This document shows, one piece after another, positions 10,914 to 19,748 of a stretch of 64,000 nt of DNA. The translations under genes were made by a program, and so were the position numbers. This DNA comes from Millisia brevis NBRC 105863 (GTDB taxonomy: Bacteria > Actinomycetota > Actinomycetes > Mycobacteriales > Mycobacteriaceae), in assembly GCF_001552615.1 (NCBI RefSeq), contig NZ_BCRN01000011.1, positions 1 through 64,000 on the forward strand. The letters are read 5' to 3'. The first letter of the stretch is position 1; each line of letters begins with the position of its first letter. The notes beneath the pieces were generated by a model, which did no database searches, was not told the origin of the DNA, and saw nothing but the letters and a program-made list of their open reading frames with translations.

Positions 10914-11558
10914 TCAGGCCCCGAAGCGCAGGACGCGACGGGCGGCGAACTCGCGGAAGTAGTCCAGCTTGTTCTCCGGAACGAGGGACGGCAGCACGAA
11001 GAACCACATGCGCTCCATCCGACCGGGCAGCTCGTCGAGCGCGCCGGTCGCCGCGGCGACCATGTGTACACCGACGACGGCCTCGACCATCAGGGTGCCG
11101 ACCGCCTCGGCGTCCGAATCCGCGATGAAGTCACCCTGCTCGACCGCTCGCTCGGCGAGGCGCCGATAGGTGTTGCCCCACCCTTCGATGACATTCTCGC
11201 GGGTACCGCGAAAGTCGCCGATCTGATGCTTGAGTCGGAACATCGCGGCGACCATTCGATCGGTGGTCGCGAGATCGACGGTGATGTAGGAGATACCGAT
11301 CGCCGCTTCCAGCGCCGGAACCCGCGAGTCGGTCACCGACCGGCAGGCCTCCTCGAGCCGTCGACCGCCCTCGTCGATGACCGCGCGCGCCAGTTCTTCC
11401 TTCGAGCCGAAGTGGAAGTACAAGGCACCCTTGGTGACCTGAGACTGCGCGATGATCTCACTCAGGCTGGCATTGGCATATCCCAAGCGGAGAAAGACAT
11501 CGGCGGCACCGGTGAGCACCGTATCGCGAGTGATTTCCGCACGTGCCTGCCTGACCAT
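10914..11558 (-). CDS. TetR-family regulator (gamma-butyrolactone-receptor-like)
   Basis: A 214-aa TetR/AcrR repressor. The DNA-binding domain reads RAEITRDTVLTGAADVFLRL, then NASLSEIIAQSQVTKGALYF and HFGSKEELARAVI. This resembles the ScbR/ArpA type, whose ligands are gamma-butyrolactones. The C-terminal half (MFRLKHQIGDFRG, WGNTYRRLAERAVEQGDF) also fits that group. The ATG at 11556-11558 is preferred over the longer frame (11606) because GAGGTGGAG lies just upstream. It is on the same strand as mfd with about 130 nt between. No butyrolactone synthase (AfsA) gene is in the window. Mycobacterium also has a TetR gene (Rv1019) here, but orthology is untested. Confidence 0.85.
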   Translation of the reverse strand: MVRQARAEITRDTVLTGAADVFLRLGYANASLSEIIAQSQVTKGALYFHFGSKEELARAVIDEGGRRLEEACRSVTDSRVPALEAAIGISYITVDLATTDRMVAAMFRLKHQIGDFRGTRENVIEGWGNTYRRLAERAVEQGDFIADSDAEAVGTLMVEAVVGVHMVAAATGALDELPGRMERMWFFVLPSLVPENKLDYFREFAARRVLRFGA

Positions 11559-12541
11559 TCGCTCCACCTCTGGGTTCCCTACGAAAACAGCATGCTCGTC
11601 AAACAATGAATGAACGGTACCACCCGGCTGCCGTAATGCTCACCCGGATTGATTACGAACACCTATCGGCGCGTCCCAACATGACCACCGCATCCGGTAC
11701 CGGCAAGCGTTCGATCCACCGCGTTCAACTCCGGGCGATTCGACAGTCGAACGGTAGGCGACACCGATCCGACGCGGTAATCGGAACACTCACGGACCCC
11801 TGGTCGACGACCGTTTCCGCAGGCTGGGGCGGCGTCTCGGACGTACGCCCGGTTCCAACCCCCGGGACGAACGGGTGGTGTTCACCGTCTCGATACAGCG
11901 AACCGCCGGATCGAATCACTTACGCTAATATGACGTTGTGCCATAACATGATGATTGATTGCCGTTGAAACAATACCGGCGCCCATCAGCACGCCTCGAA
12001 TACCTACCAATAATCCGATTCGGTACCCGATATCCGGAGGGATCACCGGTATTAGCGACGTCCGGATCGGACACTTCGGACCGCTCGGGGACTCTCGACC
12101 CACGTCATCGGTGACCAACGGGACCGCGTACAACGCGCGCGCTCGGGACCGGGCCGCCGGCGAGCCTCGGACCGCATACACCGCAGAGCCCTCGGAACCC
12201 TCCTGGAACCCTCGGAACTGGGGGGCGCCGGAAAGCAGGGTGCGGGGCGTCCACGCCGCCGAGGCAGTTCCCACCCGCCCGGGCCGCCGGGGCGTTCCCG
12301 CCCGCCGGGGCCGCGCGATCTGCCGGACCGCGCTATCTGCCGGACCGCACGATCTGCCGGGGCCGCGCACGCCGCGGTCGAACCGCCGCCACGCCGGGTT
12401 ACCCGCCCCATGACACGCCCGGCCGTCCGACATACCCGACGCGGTTCGACGCACGGCCGCGTCTCGTGCGAGGATTCAGGGCGCCCGATGCCGCGCGCGT
12501 CCTTCGCACGAGCGGAAGATGCGCCAGGTACCGGACGGCAG
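11559..12541. other. Long gene-free stretch
   Basis: About 980 bp without a believable gene: open frames are short, disagree in codon use with neighbours, and resemble nothing I know. The middle (about 11925-11990) is distinctly AT-richer, with ACGCTAATATGACG and CATAACATGATGATTGATTG, compatible with a promoter or protein-binding region. The right half is very GC-rich and contains a short tandem repeat (12312-12362). It separates the minus-strand mfd group from the plus-strand tRNA-Gln/glmU group. Confidence 0.6.
12312..12362. repeat. Three tandem 17-bp units
   Basis: Three consecutive 17-bp units, 12312-12328, 12329-12345 and 12346-12362, share the core ATCTGCCGG and differ at two or three positions each. 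They lie in the gene-free stretch upstream of tRNA-Gln. Function unknown. Confidence 0.8.
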
Positions 12542-12612
12542 TCCGCCGTAGTGTAATGGCAGCACACCTGACTTTGACTCAGTTAGTCCAGGTTCGAGTC
12601 CTGGCGGCGGAG
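12542..12612 (+). tRNA. tRNA-Gln (UUG)
   Basis: Acceptor TCCGCCG pairs with CGGCGGA, the anticodon loop is CTTTGAC (anticodon UUG, codon CAA), and the T-arm reads CCAGG-TTCGAGT-CCTGG. The discriminator is G, and the CCA is not encoded. The 71-nt length and G73 fit bacterial tRNA-Gln. It sits about 80 nt upstream of glmU on the same strand, as I recall for mycobacteria. Confidence 0.95.
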
Positions 12613-12692
12613 CCCGCGAACGGGCGACTCCCCTGCGGAGCTCGCGAGCGAGCGACTGCGACACATGTCCCGAGCAGGATCGAAGGAGATCA

Positions 12693-14204
12693 ATGCCTTT
12701 CGATATCGCCGCCATCGTCCTGGCGGCGGGCGCCGGCACCCGGATGCGATCGAAGCGGCCGAAGGTACTGCACAGTCTCGCGGGGCGGACGCTGCTCGAG
12801 CACGCCCTCCGCGCCACGCAGGCAATCGAACCCGACGCGCTGGTCACCGTGGTCGGACACGGCCGTGAAGCGGTGGGTGCGGAGGTCGATCGCATCGGCG
12901 CGCGCCTGGGTACGCCGATCGACGTCGCCGTCCAGGATCAACAGCTCGGCACCGGCCACGCGGTGTCCTGCGGGGTCGCCGCGTTCGGCGACCGGGTCCC
13001 CGGCACGATCGTCGTCACCTCCGCCGACGTCCCCCTTCTCGACGGCGCGACGCTCGCGACCCTGGTCGACACCCACGTCGGCGGCGGCGCCGCGGTGACC
13101 GTACTGACCTTCACGCCCCCCGATCCGACCGGTTACGGCCGCATCGTGCGCGACGACGCCGGCCTGGTGACCCGTATCGTCGAGCACGCCGACGCGACGA
13201 CCGAACAGCGGGAGATCGGCGAGGTCAACTCCGGTATCTACGCCTTCGACGGCCGGGTCCTGGTCGACGCCCTCGCCCAATTGCGCACCGACAACGCGCA
13301 GGGCGAGCTGTACCTGACCGACGTGATCGAGCTCGCCCGCGCCGCCGGCCGATACGTGCTCGCCTCCCCGGTCTCCGATCCCACCGTGGTGCTGGGCGTC
13401 AACGACCGCATCCAACTCGCGGCCGCCGGCGCCGCGCTCAATACCCGCCTGCTCCACCTGCACATGTCCGGTGGCGTGACCATCGTCGACCCGGCGAGCA
13501 CCCGCGTCGACATGGACGTTCGGATCGACCCCGACGTCACCCTCCTTCCCGGGGTCCAACTGCACGGAACGACGGTCGTCGCCGAGGGCGCCACGATCGG
13601 ACCGGATACCACCCTGACCGATGTCGAGGTCGGCGCGGGCGCGCGGGTGATCCGCACCCACGGCGAGGGCGCGGTGATCGGGCCCGACGCGACCGTCGGC
13701 CCGTTCGCCTATCTGCGACCCGGTACCCGCCTCGGCGACGCCGGCAAGATCGGCACCTTCGTCGAGACCAAGAACGCCCGGATCGGCGCGCATTCGAAGG
13801 TGCCCCACCTGACCTACGTCGGCGACGCCACCGTCGGCGAGTACAGCAACATCGGCGCTTCGAGCGTCTTCGTCAACTATGACGGTGTCGAGAAGAACCA
13901 CACCGTCATCGGATCGCATGTGCGCACCGGATCGGACAATATGTTCGTCGCCCCGGTGCGCGTCGGCGACGGGGCGTATACCGGAGCGGGGACGGTCGTG
14001 CGGGCCGATGTGCCGCCGGGCGCCCTCTCGATCACGACGGGCGATCAGCGCGTGATCGAGGGCTGGGTGTTGCGCAAACGAAGTGGCACGCCCTCGGCCG
14101 ACGCGGCCGAGGCGGCCCTGACCCGAGTGGATGCGGCGCCGGCTCGGCCTCAGGAGCACAATGACAACGGCAGGCGACCGTCGACGCAGGATGGGGAACA
14201 GTGA
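12693..14204 (+). CDS. glmU: Bifunctional GlmU (UDP-GlcNAc synthesis)
   Basis: A 503-aa bifunctional enzyme: C-terminal glucosamine-1-phosphate N-acetyltransferase and N-terminal GlcNAc-1-phosphate uridylyltransferase, making UDP-GlcNAc for peptidoglycan and the arabinogalactan linker. The N-terminal Rossmann-like domain begins IVLAAGAGTRMRSKRPKVLH, with QLGTGHAV and GEVNSGIYAF downstream. The left-handed beta-helix follows from about residue 260 with hexapeptide repeats (GPFAYLRPG, YVGDATVGEYSNIGAS). The tail is longer than in E. coli and disordered, as in mycobacteria. The ATG at 12693 follows GAAGGAGATCA, a strong ribosome binding site. Its stop overlaps the GTG start of prs. Confidence 0.97.
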   Translation: MPFDIAAIVLAAGAGTRMRSKRPKVLHSLAGRTLLEHALRATQAIEPDALVTVVGHGREAVGAEVDRIGARLGTPIDVAVQDQQLGTGHAVSCGVAAFGDRVPGTIVVTSADVPLLDGATLATLVDTHVGGGAAVTVLTFTPPDPTGYGRIVRDDAGLVTRIVEHADATTEQREIGEVNSGIYAFDGRVLVDALAQLRTDNAQGELYLTDVIELARAAGRYVLASPVSDPTVVLGVNDRIQLAAAGAALNTRLLHLHMSGGVTIVDPASTRVDMDVRIDPDVTLLPGVQLHGTTVVAEGATIGPDTTLTDVEVGAGARVIRTHGEGAVIGPDATVGPFAYLRPGTRLGDAGKIGTFVETKNARIGAHSKVPHLTYVGDATVGEYSNIGASSVFVNYDGVEKNHTVIGSHVRTGSDNMFVAPVRVGDGAYTGAGTVVRADVPPGALSITTGDQRVIEGWVLRKRSGTPSADAAEAALTRVDAAPARPQEHNDNGRRPSTQDGEQ

Positions 14205-15178
14205 ACCGGAGCGTTCAGAATTCGAAGAGCCTCATGCTTTTCTCGGGGCGGGCGCACCCCGAGTTGGCTGAGGAGGTCGCCAAGGAGCTCGACATCGAGG
14301 TCACTCCGCAGACGGCCCGGGACTTCGCGAACGGCGAGATCTTCGTTCGCTTCGAGGAATCGGTACGCGGCTGCGACGCCTTCGTCCTGCAGAGCCATCC
14401 GGAGCCGCTGAACAAGTGGGTCATGGAGCAGTTGATCATGATCGACGCGCTCAAGCGGGGGTCCGCCAAGCGGATCACCGCGATCCTGCCCTTCTATCCC
14501 TATTCACGGCAGGACAAGAAGCACCGCGGTCGCGAGCCGATCTCCGCGCGCCTGATCGCCGACCTGCTCAAGGCCGCCGGCGCCGACCGCATCGTCTCGG
14601 TCGACCTGCACACCGACCAGATCCAGGGCTTCTTCGACGGACCTGTCGATCACATGCGGGGCCAGCCGGTGCTCTGTGACTACATCGCCGAGAACTACCC
14701 GACCGACAACATCACCGTGGTCTCCCCCGACTCGGGTCGCGTGCGGGTCGCGGAGAAGTGGGCCGACGCGCTGGGCGGTTCGCCGCTGGCGTTCATCCAC
14801 AAGACGCGAGATCCGTTGGTGCCCAACCAGGTGGTCTCCAATCGGGTTGTCGGTGAGGTCACCGGCCGCACCTGCATCCTGACCGACGACATGATCGATA
14901 CCGGCGGCACGATCGCCGGGGCCGCGCGCCTGTTGCTCGACGCCGGCGCCTCGGACGTCATCGTCGCGGCCACGCACGGCATCCTGTCGCCGCCGGCCGC
15001 CGAGCGGTTGGCCAACTGCGGTGCGCGTGAGGTGATCGTCACCAATACGCTGCCGATCGCCGACGAGAAGCGATTCCCGAACCTGACGGTCCTATCGATC
15101 GCGCCGCTGCTCGCCCGCACCATCCGCGAGGTCTTCGAAAACGGCTCGGTCACGTCGCTGTTCGACGGAAACGCCTGA
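14201..15178 (+). CDS. prs: Ribose-phosphate pyrophosphokinase
   Basis: A 325-aa PRPP synthetase, making 5-phosphoribosyl pyrophosphate from ribose 5-phosphate and ATP for nucleotide, His, Trp and (in mycolic-acid bacteria) arabinan synthesis. Motifs in order: SGRAHPELAEEVAKEL, DFANGEIFVRFEESVRG, LPFYPYSRQDKKHRGREPIS with the flexible loop, SVDLHTDQIQGFF, VSPDSGRVRVAEKWA and the PRPP-binding loop LTDDMIDTGGT. Start GTG at 14201 overlaps the glmU stop (GTGA), indicating coupling, as in Mycobacterium. A perfect 13-bp hairpin follows at 15211. Confidence 0.97.
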   Translation: MNRSVQNSKSLMLFSGRAHPELAEEVAKELDIEVTPQTARDFANGEIFVRFEESVRGCDAFVLQSHPEPLNKWVMEQLIMIDALKRGSAKRITAILPFYPYSRQDKKHRGREPISARLIADLLKAAGADRIVSVDLHTDQIQGFFDGPVDHMRGQPVLCDYIAENYPTDNITVVSPDSGRVRVAEKWADALGGSPLAFIHKTRDPLVPNQVVSNRVVGEVTGRTCILTDDMIDTGGTIAGAARLLLDAGASDVIVAATHGILSPPAAERLANCGAREVIVTNTLPIADEKRFPNLTVLSIAPLLARTIREVFENGSVTSLFDGNA

Positions 15179-15210
15179 CCGGCCGAAAGCCCGACAACCG
15201 GTCCATCCCG

Positions 15211-15246
15211 TCCCGAATCGGACACCTGCCCGAGTCCGATTCGGGA
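15211..15246 (+). terminator. Hairpin after prs
   Basis: Perfect 13-bp inverted repeat (TCCCGAATCGGAC at 15211-15223, complement at 15234-15246) with a 10-nt loop, 33 bp after the prs stop. There is no T-run, as is common in actinobacteria. It probably ends the glmU-prs transcript. Confidence 0.7.
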
Positions 15247-15264
15247 CCTTGGATGACCATGAGG

Positions 15265-15270
15265 TAAACT
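15265..15270 (+). promoter_or_regulatory. Candidate -10 element for rplY
   Basis: TAAACT fits the actinobacterial sigma-A -10 pattern TAnnnT and lies just after the prs hairpin, 138 bp before rplY. No convincing -35 at 17-bp spacing is visible. Confidence 0.35.
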
Positions 15271-15408
15271 GGCTGTCATTGTCTCGGCGAGGGTGCGTCG
15301 TGCACGCCACGACCACCGTGATCGACGCGGCCACGGCTGACGTCGTCGCGCGCCGCTCGCCCGGGGGGACGAACCGACTTTGTCAGCAACGGCCGTAGGA
15401 GATCTTTC

Positions 15409-16023
15409 GTGTCCAGCAACACCACCGTCATCGACGCCACCGTGCGCACCAGCTTCGGCAAGGGCGCCTCGCGTCGCACCCGCCGCGACGGCGGCGTTCC
15501 CGCCGTTCTCTACGGCCACAAGACCGACCCGCGCCACCTCGCCCTCCCGGCGCTCGAGTTCGCCGCCGTCCTGCGCGCCCACGGCACCAACGCCGTCGTC
15601 GAGCTGAACATCGATGGCGACAAGCAGCTCGCGCTGACCAAGTCCGTTGTCGTGCACCCGATCCGCAACTACATCGAGCACGCGGACCTGCTGGTGATCC
15701 GCCGCGGCGAGAAGGTTGTCGTCGAGGTCACCGTCACCGCCGTCGGCGAGGCCGGCCCGGCCACCCTGGTCACCCAGGAGGTCGACACCATCGAGATCGA
15801 GGCCGACGCGCTGTCGATCCCCGAGTCCCTCGAGGTCTCGATCGAAGGTGCCACCCCCGGCACCCAGTTCACCGCCGGCGACATCACCCTTCCGGAGGGT
15901 GTCACCCTGCAGTCCGATCCGGAGCTGCTGGTCATCAACGTCGTCGACGCGCCCACCGAGGCCGACCTGGACGACACCGCCGAGACCCCGGCCGAGGCGC
16001 CCGCCGCCGAGGCCGCCGAGTAA
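15409..16023 (+). CDS. rplY: 50S ribosomal protein L25 (general stress form, CTC)
   Basis: A 204-aa L25/TL5/CTC protein that binds 5S rRNA. The N-terminal L25 domain reads [20 protein letters not shown] with VLYGHK. The CTC C-terminal beta-domain follows ([28 protein letters not shown]). The tail is Glu/Ala-rich and acidic. The long form is usual in actinobacteria; E. coli has only the first domain. GTG start at 15409 is preceded by GTAGGAGATCTTTC. pth follows after 74 nt. Confidence 0.96.
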   Translation: MSSNTTVIDATVRTSFGKGASRRTRRDGGVPAVLYGHKTDPRHLALPALEFAAVLRAHGTNAVVELNIDGDKQLALTKSVVVHPIRNYIEHADLLVIRRGEKVVVEVTVTAVGEAGPATLVTQEVDTIEIEADALSIPESLEVSIEGATPGTQFTAGDITLPEGVTLQSDPELLVINVVDAPTEADLDDTAETPAEAPAAEAAE

Positions 16024-16097
16024 CAGGCCCCCACTGCGGTCGGCTTCGGAGCTTCCGGAGCCTGCGACGAGAGAACCGGGATTTCCGAGGTGAAGAC

Positions 16098-16673
16098 GTG
16101 ACCGATACGGCGGTCGTGGTCGGCCTGGGGAATCCCGGTTCGCGTTATGCCGACACCCGGCACAACATCGGCGCGATGGTGGTCGACGCGATGGCCGCCC
16201 GCGCCGGGGTGCGCGCCGGCACCCACAAGAAGTCCAACTGCGACGTGGCGACCATTCGCCTCGGCGACCGATCGGTGATCCTCGCCCGCCCGCGCACCTA
16301 CATGAACGAGTCGGGTCGGGCGGTCGCGGCACTGCTGCGGTTCTACTCGGCCACGCCGGCCGATCTGATCGTCGTCCACGACGAGCTCGACCTCGATTTC
16401 GGCACGCTGCGCCTCAAGCGCGGCGGCGGCGAGGGCGGCCACAACGGCCTGCGATCGATCTCGTCGGCGATCTCCGACCGCAACTACCTGCGGCTTCGTT
16501 TCGGAATCGGCCGCCCGCCCGGCCGGATGGATCCGGCCGCCTTCGTTCTCGAACGGTTCTCGACCGTCGAGCGCAAGGAGGTGCCGCTGCAGATCGAACT
16601 GGCCGCGGACGCGGTCGAAGACGTCGTCCGGTCCGGGCTCGAGGCGGCCCAGAATCGCCTGCACGCCGGCTGA
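16098..16673 (+). CDS. pth: Peptidyl-tRNA hydrolase
   Basis: A 191-aa cytoplasmic esterase that releases tRNA from peptidyl-tRNA dropped by ribosomes. The active-site residues are visible: Asn12 and His22 in GLGNPGSRYADTRHNIG, Asn70 in TYMNESGRAV, and Asp95 in IVVHDELDLDFG. KRGGGEGGHNGLRSI and the FGIGRPPGRMDPAAFVL segment follow. Length is typical. The start GTG at 16098 gives the expected N-terminus. Pairing with rplY matches Mycobacterium. Confidence 0.97.
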   Translation: MTDTAVVVGLGNPGSRYADTRHNIGAMVVDAMAARAGVRAGTHKKSNCDVATIRLGDRSVILARPRTYMNESGRAVAALLRFYSATPADLIVVHDELDLDFGTLRLKRGGGEGGHNGLRSISSAISDRNYLRLRFGIGRPPGRMDPAAFVLERFSTVERKEVPLQIELAADAVEDVVRSGLEAAQNRLHAG

Positions 16674-16825
16674 CCGACCGGACATCGTTAACTATCCGGC
16701 CATCTCGCGCGATACCGTTCAGGTAGGACGGGTCGGATCGGCCGACACCGCGTCAGTAGAACCGGTGCTGCCGGCACCCGCGCACCTCCTCGGAGGTCGG
16801 GATGAAGACAAGAGAGGCATGAGCC

Positions 16826-17878
16826 GTGATCGATATCGCTGCTGCCGAGGGAGTGCGCAACGTCGGCCTGCTCGGGATCGGGGCCTACCGGCCGCGTCGC
16901 ATCGTCACCAATGCGGAGATCTGTGAGCGGATCGACTCGACCGACGAGTGGATCGTCAGCCGTTCGGGTATCCACACCCGCCACTTCGCGTCCGCGGACG
17001 AGACCGTCCGGGCGATGTCGGTGATCGCCGGACAGCGCGCGATCGACAACAGCGGCATCGACCCGGCCGAGATCGGCGCGCTGATCCTGGCCACCTCGAC
17101 CTGGCCGCAGCAGGTACCGCACGGCGCCCCGGTCGTCGCCTTCGACCTCGGCATCAACGGTGTCGCCGCCATGGACCTGACCGCCGGCTGTTCCGGCTTC
17201 GGTCACGGCATGGCCGTCGGCGCCGACCTGATCCGCGCCGGCAGCGCCAAGTACACCCTGGTGATCGGTGTCGAGCGGATGAGCGACGGGTTGGACATGA
17301 CCAACCGCGGGAACTGCTTCATCTTCGGTGACGGCGCCGGCGCGGTCGTGCTGGGTCCGACCGAGCGCAACGGCATCTCCCCCGTCGTCTGGGGTTCCGA
17401 CGGCGAGCACTCGCAGGCGATCCGGCAGAACCACACGATCGTCGACTACATGGAGATGGGCGCGAACGCGACCGGTCCGATCGGCAAGATGACCCTGGAG
17501 ATGGACGGCTCGACCGTCTTCCGCTGGGCCGCGATCACCCTGCCCAAGGCGATCCATCAGACGCTGACCAGCGCCGGTGTCACCACCGAGGACATCGAGG
17601 TCTTCGTCCCGCACCAGGCCAACGCCCGGATCAGCGAGGTCATGAAGAAGCACCTCGGCTTCGGCGACGACGTACCGATGGCCAACGACATCGCGACCAC
17701 CGGCAACACCTCGTCCGCGTCGATCCCGCTGGCGATGGAGGAGTTGCTGCGCACCGGTAAGGCCAAGGAGGGCCAGACCGCGCTGTTGCTCGGCTTCGGC
17801 GCCGGTCTGACCTACGCCGGCCAGGTCGTCACGTTGCCGCCCGCCCCGGCGCCGGTCACCGACCCGGACCACCTCTAG
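16826..17878 (+). CDS. FabH-like beta-ketoacyl-ACP synthase III
   Basis: A 350-aa thiolase-fold condensing enzyme of the KAS III family, which joins an acyl-CoA starter to malonyl-ACP. The catalytic triad is complete: Cys122 in LTAGCSGF, His263 in VPHQANARI and Asn294 in TTGNTSSASIP. Other family marks are STDEWIVSRSGIHTRH near the N-terminus and the C-terminal LLGFGAGLTYAGQV. No acyl carrier protein or other fatty-acid gene is adjacent; it stands between pth and prfC with its own 150-nt leader and a strong terminator. It could start FAS-II chains or act in a secondary or polyketide pathway; the sequence alone does not decide. Confidence 0.9.
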   Translation: MIDIAAAEGVRNVGLLGIGAYRPRRIVTNAEICERIDSTDEWIVSRSGIHTRHFASADETVRAMSVIAGQRAIDNSGIDPAEIGALILATSTWPQQVPHGAPVVAFDLGINGVAAMDLTAGCSGFGHGMAVGADLIRAGSAKYTLVIGVERMSDGLDMTNRGNCFIFGDGAGAVVLGPTERNGISPVVWGSDGEHSQAIRQNHTIVDYMEMGANATGPIGKMTLEMDGSTVFRWAAITLPKAIHQTLTSAGVTTEDIEVFVPHQANARISEVMKKHLGFGDDVPMANDIATTGNTSSASIPLAMEELLRTGKAKEGQTALLLGFGAGLTYAGQVVTLPPAPAPVTDPDHL

Positions 17879-17902
17879 TCCTCCCGGCCCCACCGGGCCC
17901 CA

Positions 17903-17938
17903 CCGGCTCGGGCCCGCATCCGTGCGGGACCGAGCCGG
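17903..17938 (+). terminator. Strong hairpin after the FabH-like gene
   Basis: Nested stem: CCGGCTCGG (17903-17911) pairs with 17930-17938, and CCCGCA (17913-17918) pairs with 17923-17928 around a TCCG tetraloop, with one mismatch between. It begins 25 bp after the stop codon and ends about 40 bp before prfC. Confidence 0.75.
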
Positions 17939-17978
17939 CGTCCACGAACCACCCACGTCCAGATATCGGGGAAATACC

Positions 17979-19559
17979 ATGTCCGAGTTGACCGGCGAGG
18001 TCGCGCGTCGTCGCACGTTCGCGGTCATCTCCCATCCCGACGCGGGTAAGTCGACCTTGACCGAGGCGTTGGCGTTGCACGCGCGGATGATCTCGGAGGC
18101 CGGCGCCATCCACGGCAAGGCCGGCCGCAAGTCGACGGTCTCGGACTGGATGGAGCTCGAGAAGGCCCGCGGTATCTCGGTGTCGTCGACGGCTCTGCAG
18201 TTCGAGTACGACGAGCACACGATCAACCTGGTCGACACCCCCGGCCACGCGGATTTCTCCGAGGACACCTACCGGGTGCTCTCGGCGGTCGACACCGCGG
18301 TGATGCTGATCGACGCCGCCAAGGGCCTCGAGCCGCAGACCCTCAAGCTCTTCCAGGTCTGCCGCTACCGCGGGATCCCGGTGATCACCGTCATCAACAA
18401 GTGGGACCGGCCGGGCCGCTCGCCGCTGGAGTTGCTCGACGAGATCAACGAGCGGATCGGTCTGCTGCCGACCCCGCTGTTCTGGCCGGTGGGCATCGCC
18501 GGCGACTTTCGTGGTCTGCTCGACTGCACCACGGGCGAGTACGTCCGCTTCGAACGCACCGCCGGCGGTGCGACGATCGCTCCCGAGGAGCACCTCGACG
18601 CCGCCGCCGCGCTCGAACGCGAGGGCGACGCCTGGACCGAAGCGGTCGAGGAGAGCGAACTGTTGATCGCCAGCGGGCAGGAGCACGACGAGGCCCGCTT
18701 CCTCGCCGGCGAGACCTCCCCGGTGATCTTCGCCTCCGCGATGCTCAACTTCGGTGTGCGGCAGATCCTGGGCACCCTGATCGGCGACGGCCCGGCGCCG
18801 GGACCGCGGGCCCTGCAGGGCGGCGGCGAGCGCGAGATCGACGATCCGTTCAGCGCGATCGTCTTCAAGGTGCAGGCCGGTATGGACCAGGCGCATCGCG
18901 ACCGGCTCGCCTTCATGCGGGTGGTCTCCGGCGTCTTCGAACGCGGCATGGTCGTCACCCACGCGCAGACCAACAAGCCGTTCACCACCAAGTACGCGCT
19001 GACCGTCTTCGGCCGCGACCGCACGACCGTCGAGCGCGCCTACCCCGGCGACGTCGTCGGCCTGGTCAACGCCGGTGCACTCGCCCCCGGCCACACCCTC
19101 TACGCCGACCGGCCGGCGCTGTTCGAGCCGATGCCGGCATTCGCGCCCGAGCACTTCCGGGTGGTGCGCGTCGACAGCGCCTCGAAGTACAAGCAGTTCC
19201 GCAAGGCGATCGACGAGCTGGACTCCGAGGGCGTCGTGCAGGTGCTGCGCAACGACATCCGCGGCGATGCCTCCCCGGTGCTCGCCGCGGTCGGCCCGAT
19301 GCAGTTCGACGTCGTCGCCGCCCGGATGCGGGCCGAGTACGGGGTGGACGCTCGATTCGAGGCTCTCCCGTATACGCTGGCGCTTCGTACCGACAAGGAT
19401 TCCGCGGACGAGCTCGGCCGTCAGCGTGGTGTGGAGGTCTTCACACGGTCCGACGGAGCCCTGCTCGCGCTGATCAGCGACAAATGGCGGCTGCAGTACA
19501 TCGAGCGCGAACTGCCCGGTGCCACGCTCGAACCCCTGGTGGCGGCGGGCGATCTCTGA
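17979..19559 (+). CDS. prfC: Peptide chain release factor 3 (RF3)
   Basis: A 526-aa translational GTPase that recycles RF1/RF2 from post-termination ribosomes. G1 is ISHPDAGKSTLTEALAL, followed by the RF3-typical MISEAGAIHGK, the switch region WMELEKARGISVSSTALQFE, G3 VDTPGHADFSEDTYR and G4 VINKWDRPGRSPLELLDEI. The C-terminal RF3 domain contains MQFDVVAARMRAEYGVDARFE. The ATG at 17979 gives the normal N-terminus; an upstream extension to 17922 would run through the terminator. RF3 is not universal in actinobacteria, so its presence is a usable taxonomic mark. Confidence 0.95.
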   Translation: MSELTGEVARRRTFAVISHPDAGKSTLTEALALHARMISEAGAIHGKAGRKSTVSDWMELEKARGISVSSTALQFEYDEHTINLVDTPGHADFSEDTYRVLSAVDTAVMLIDAAKGLEPQTLKLFQVCRYRGIPVITVINKWDRPGRSPLELLDEINERIGLLPTPLFWPVGIAGDFRGLLDCTTGEYVRFERTAGGATIAPEEHLDAAAALEREGDAWTEAVEESELLIASGQEHDEARFLAGETSPVIFASAMLNFGVRQILGTLIGDGPAPGPRALQGGGEREIDDPFSAIVFKVQAGMDQAHRDRLAFMRVVSGVFERGMVVTHAQTNKPFTTKYALTVFGRDRTTVERAYPGDVVGLVNAGALAPGHTLYADRPALFEPMPAFAPEHFRVVRVDSASKYKQFRKAIDELDSEGVVQVLRNDIRGDASPVLAAVGPMQFDVVAARMRAEYGVDARFEALPYTLALRTDKDSADELGRQRGVEVFTRSDGALLALISDKWRLQYIERELPGATLEPLVAAGDL

Positions 19560-19748
19560 GCCGGTGGGCCGCAGGATCGCTCGACCCTCGCACCACCCCT
19601 CCGGGATTCCCGAACGAGTCGGGCGCGAACACGGTTACTCGTCGATTCACCCGTATAGTGAAGGTGAAATTCGATGGGATCGGCGTTATGGTACCGTCCA
19701 GGACAGTCGAACAGACCGAAAGTTCGTTTGCGCAAGGAGCTGTCCGAC

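Noticed and set aside
6818-11128. Plus-strand open frame of 1436 codons opposite mazG and mfd
   Set aside because: It is an artefact of high GC on the strand opposite real genes; the sequence is Arg/Asp/His-rich without domains, while the minus strand encodes clear MazG and Mfd.
12312-12362. CRISPR array
   Set aside because: Units are 17 bp in direct contact without spacers and no cas gene is present.
12690-14159. Long minus-strand frame opposite glmU
   Set aside because: Same composition effect; all family motifs are on the plus strand.
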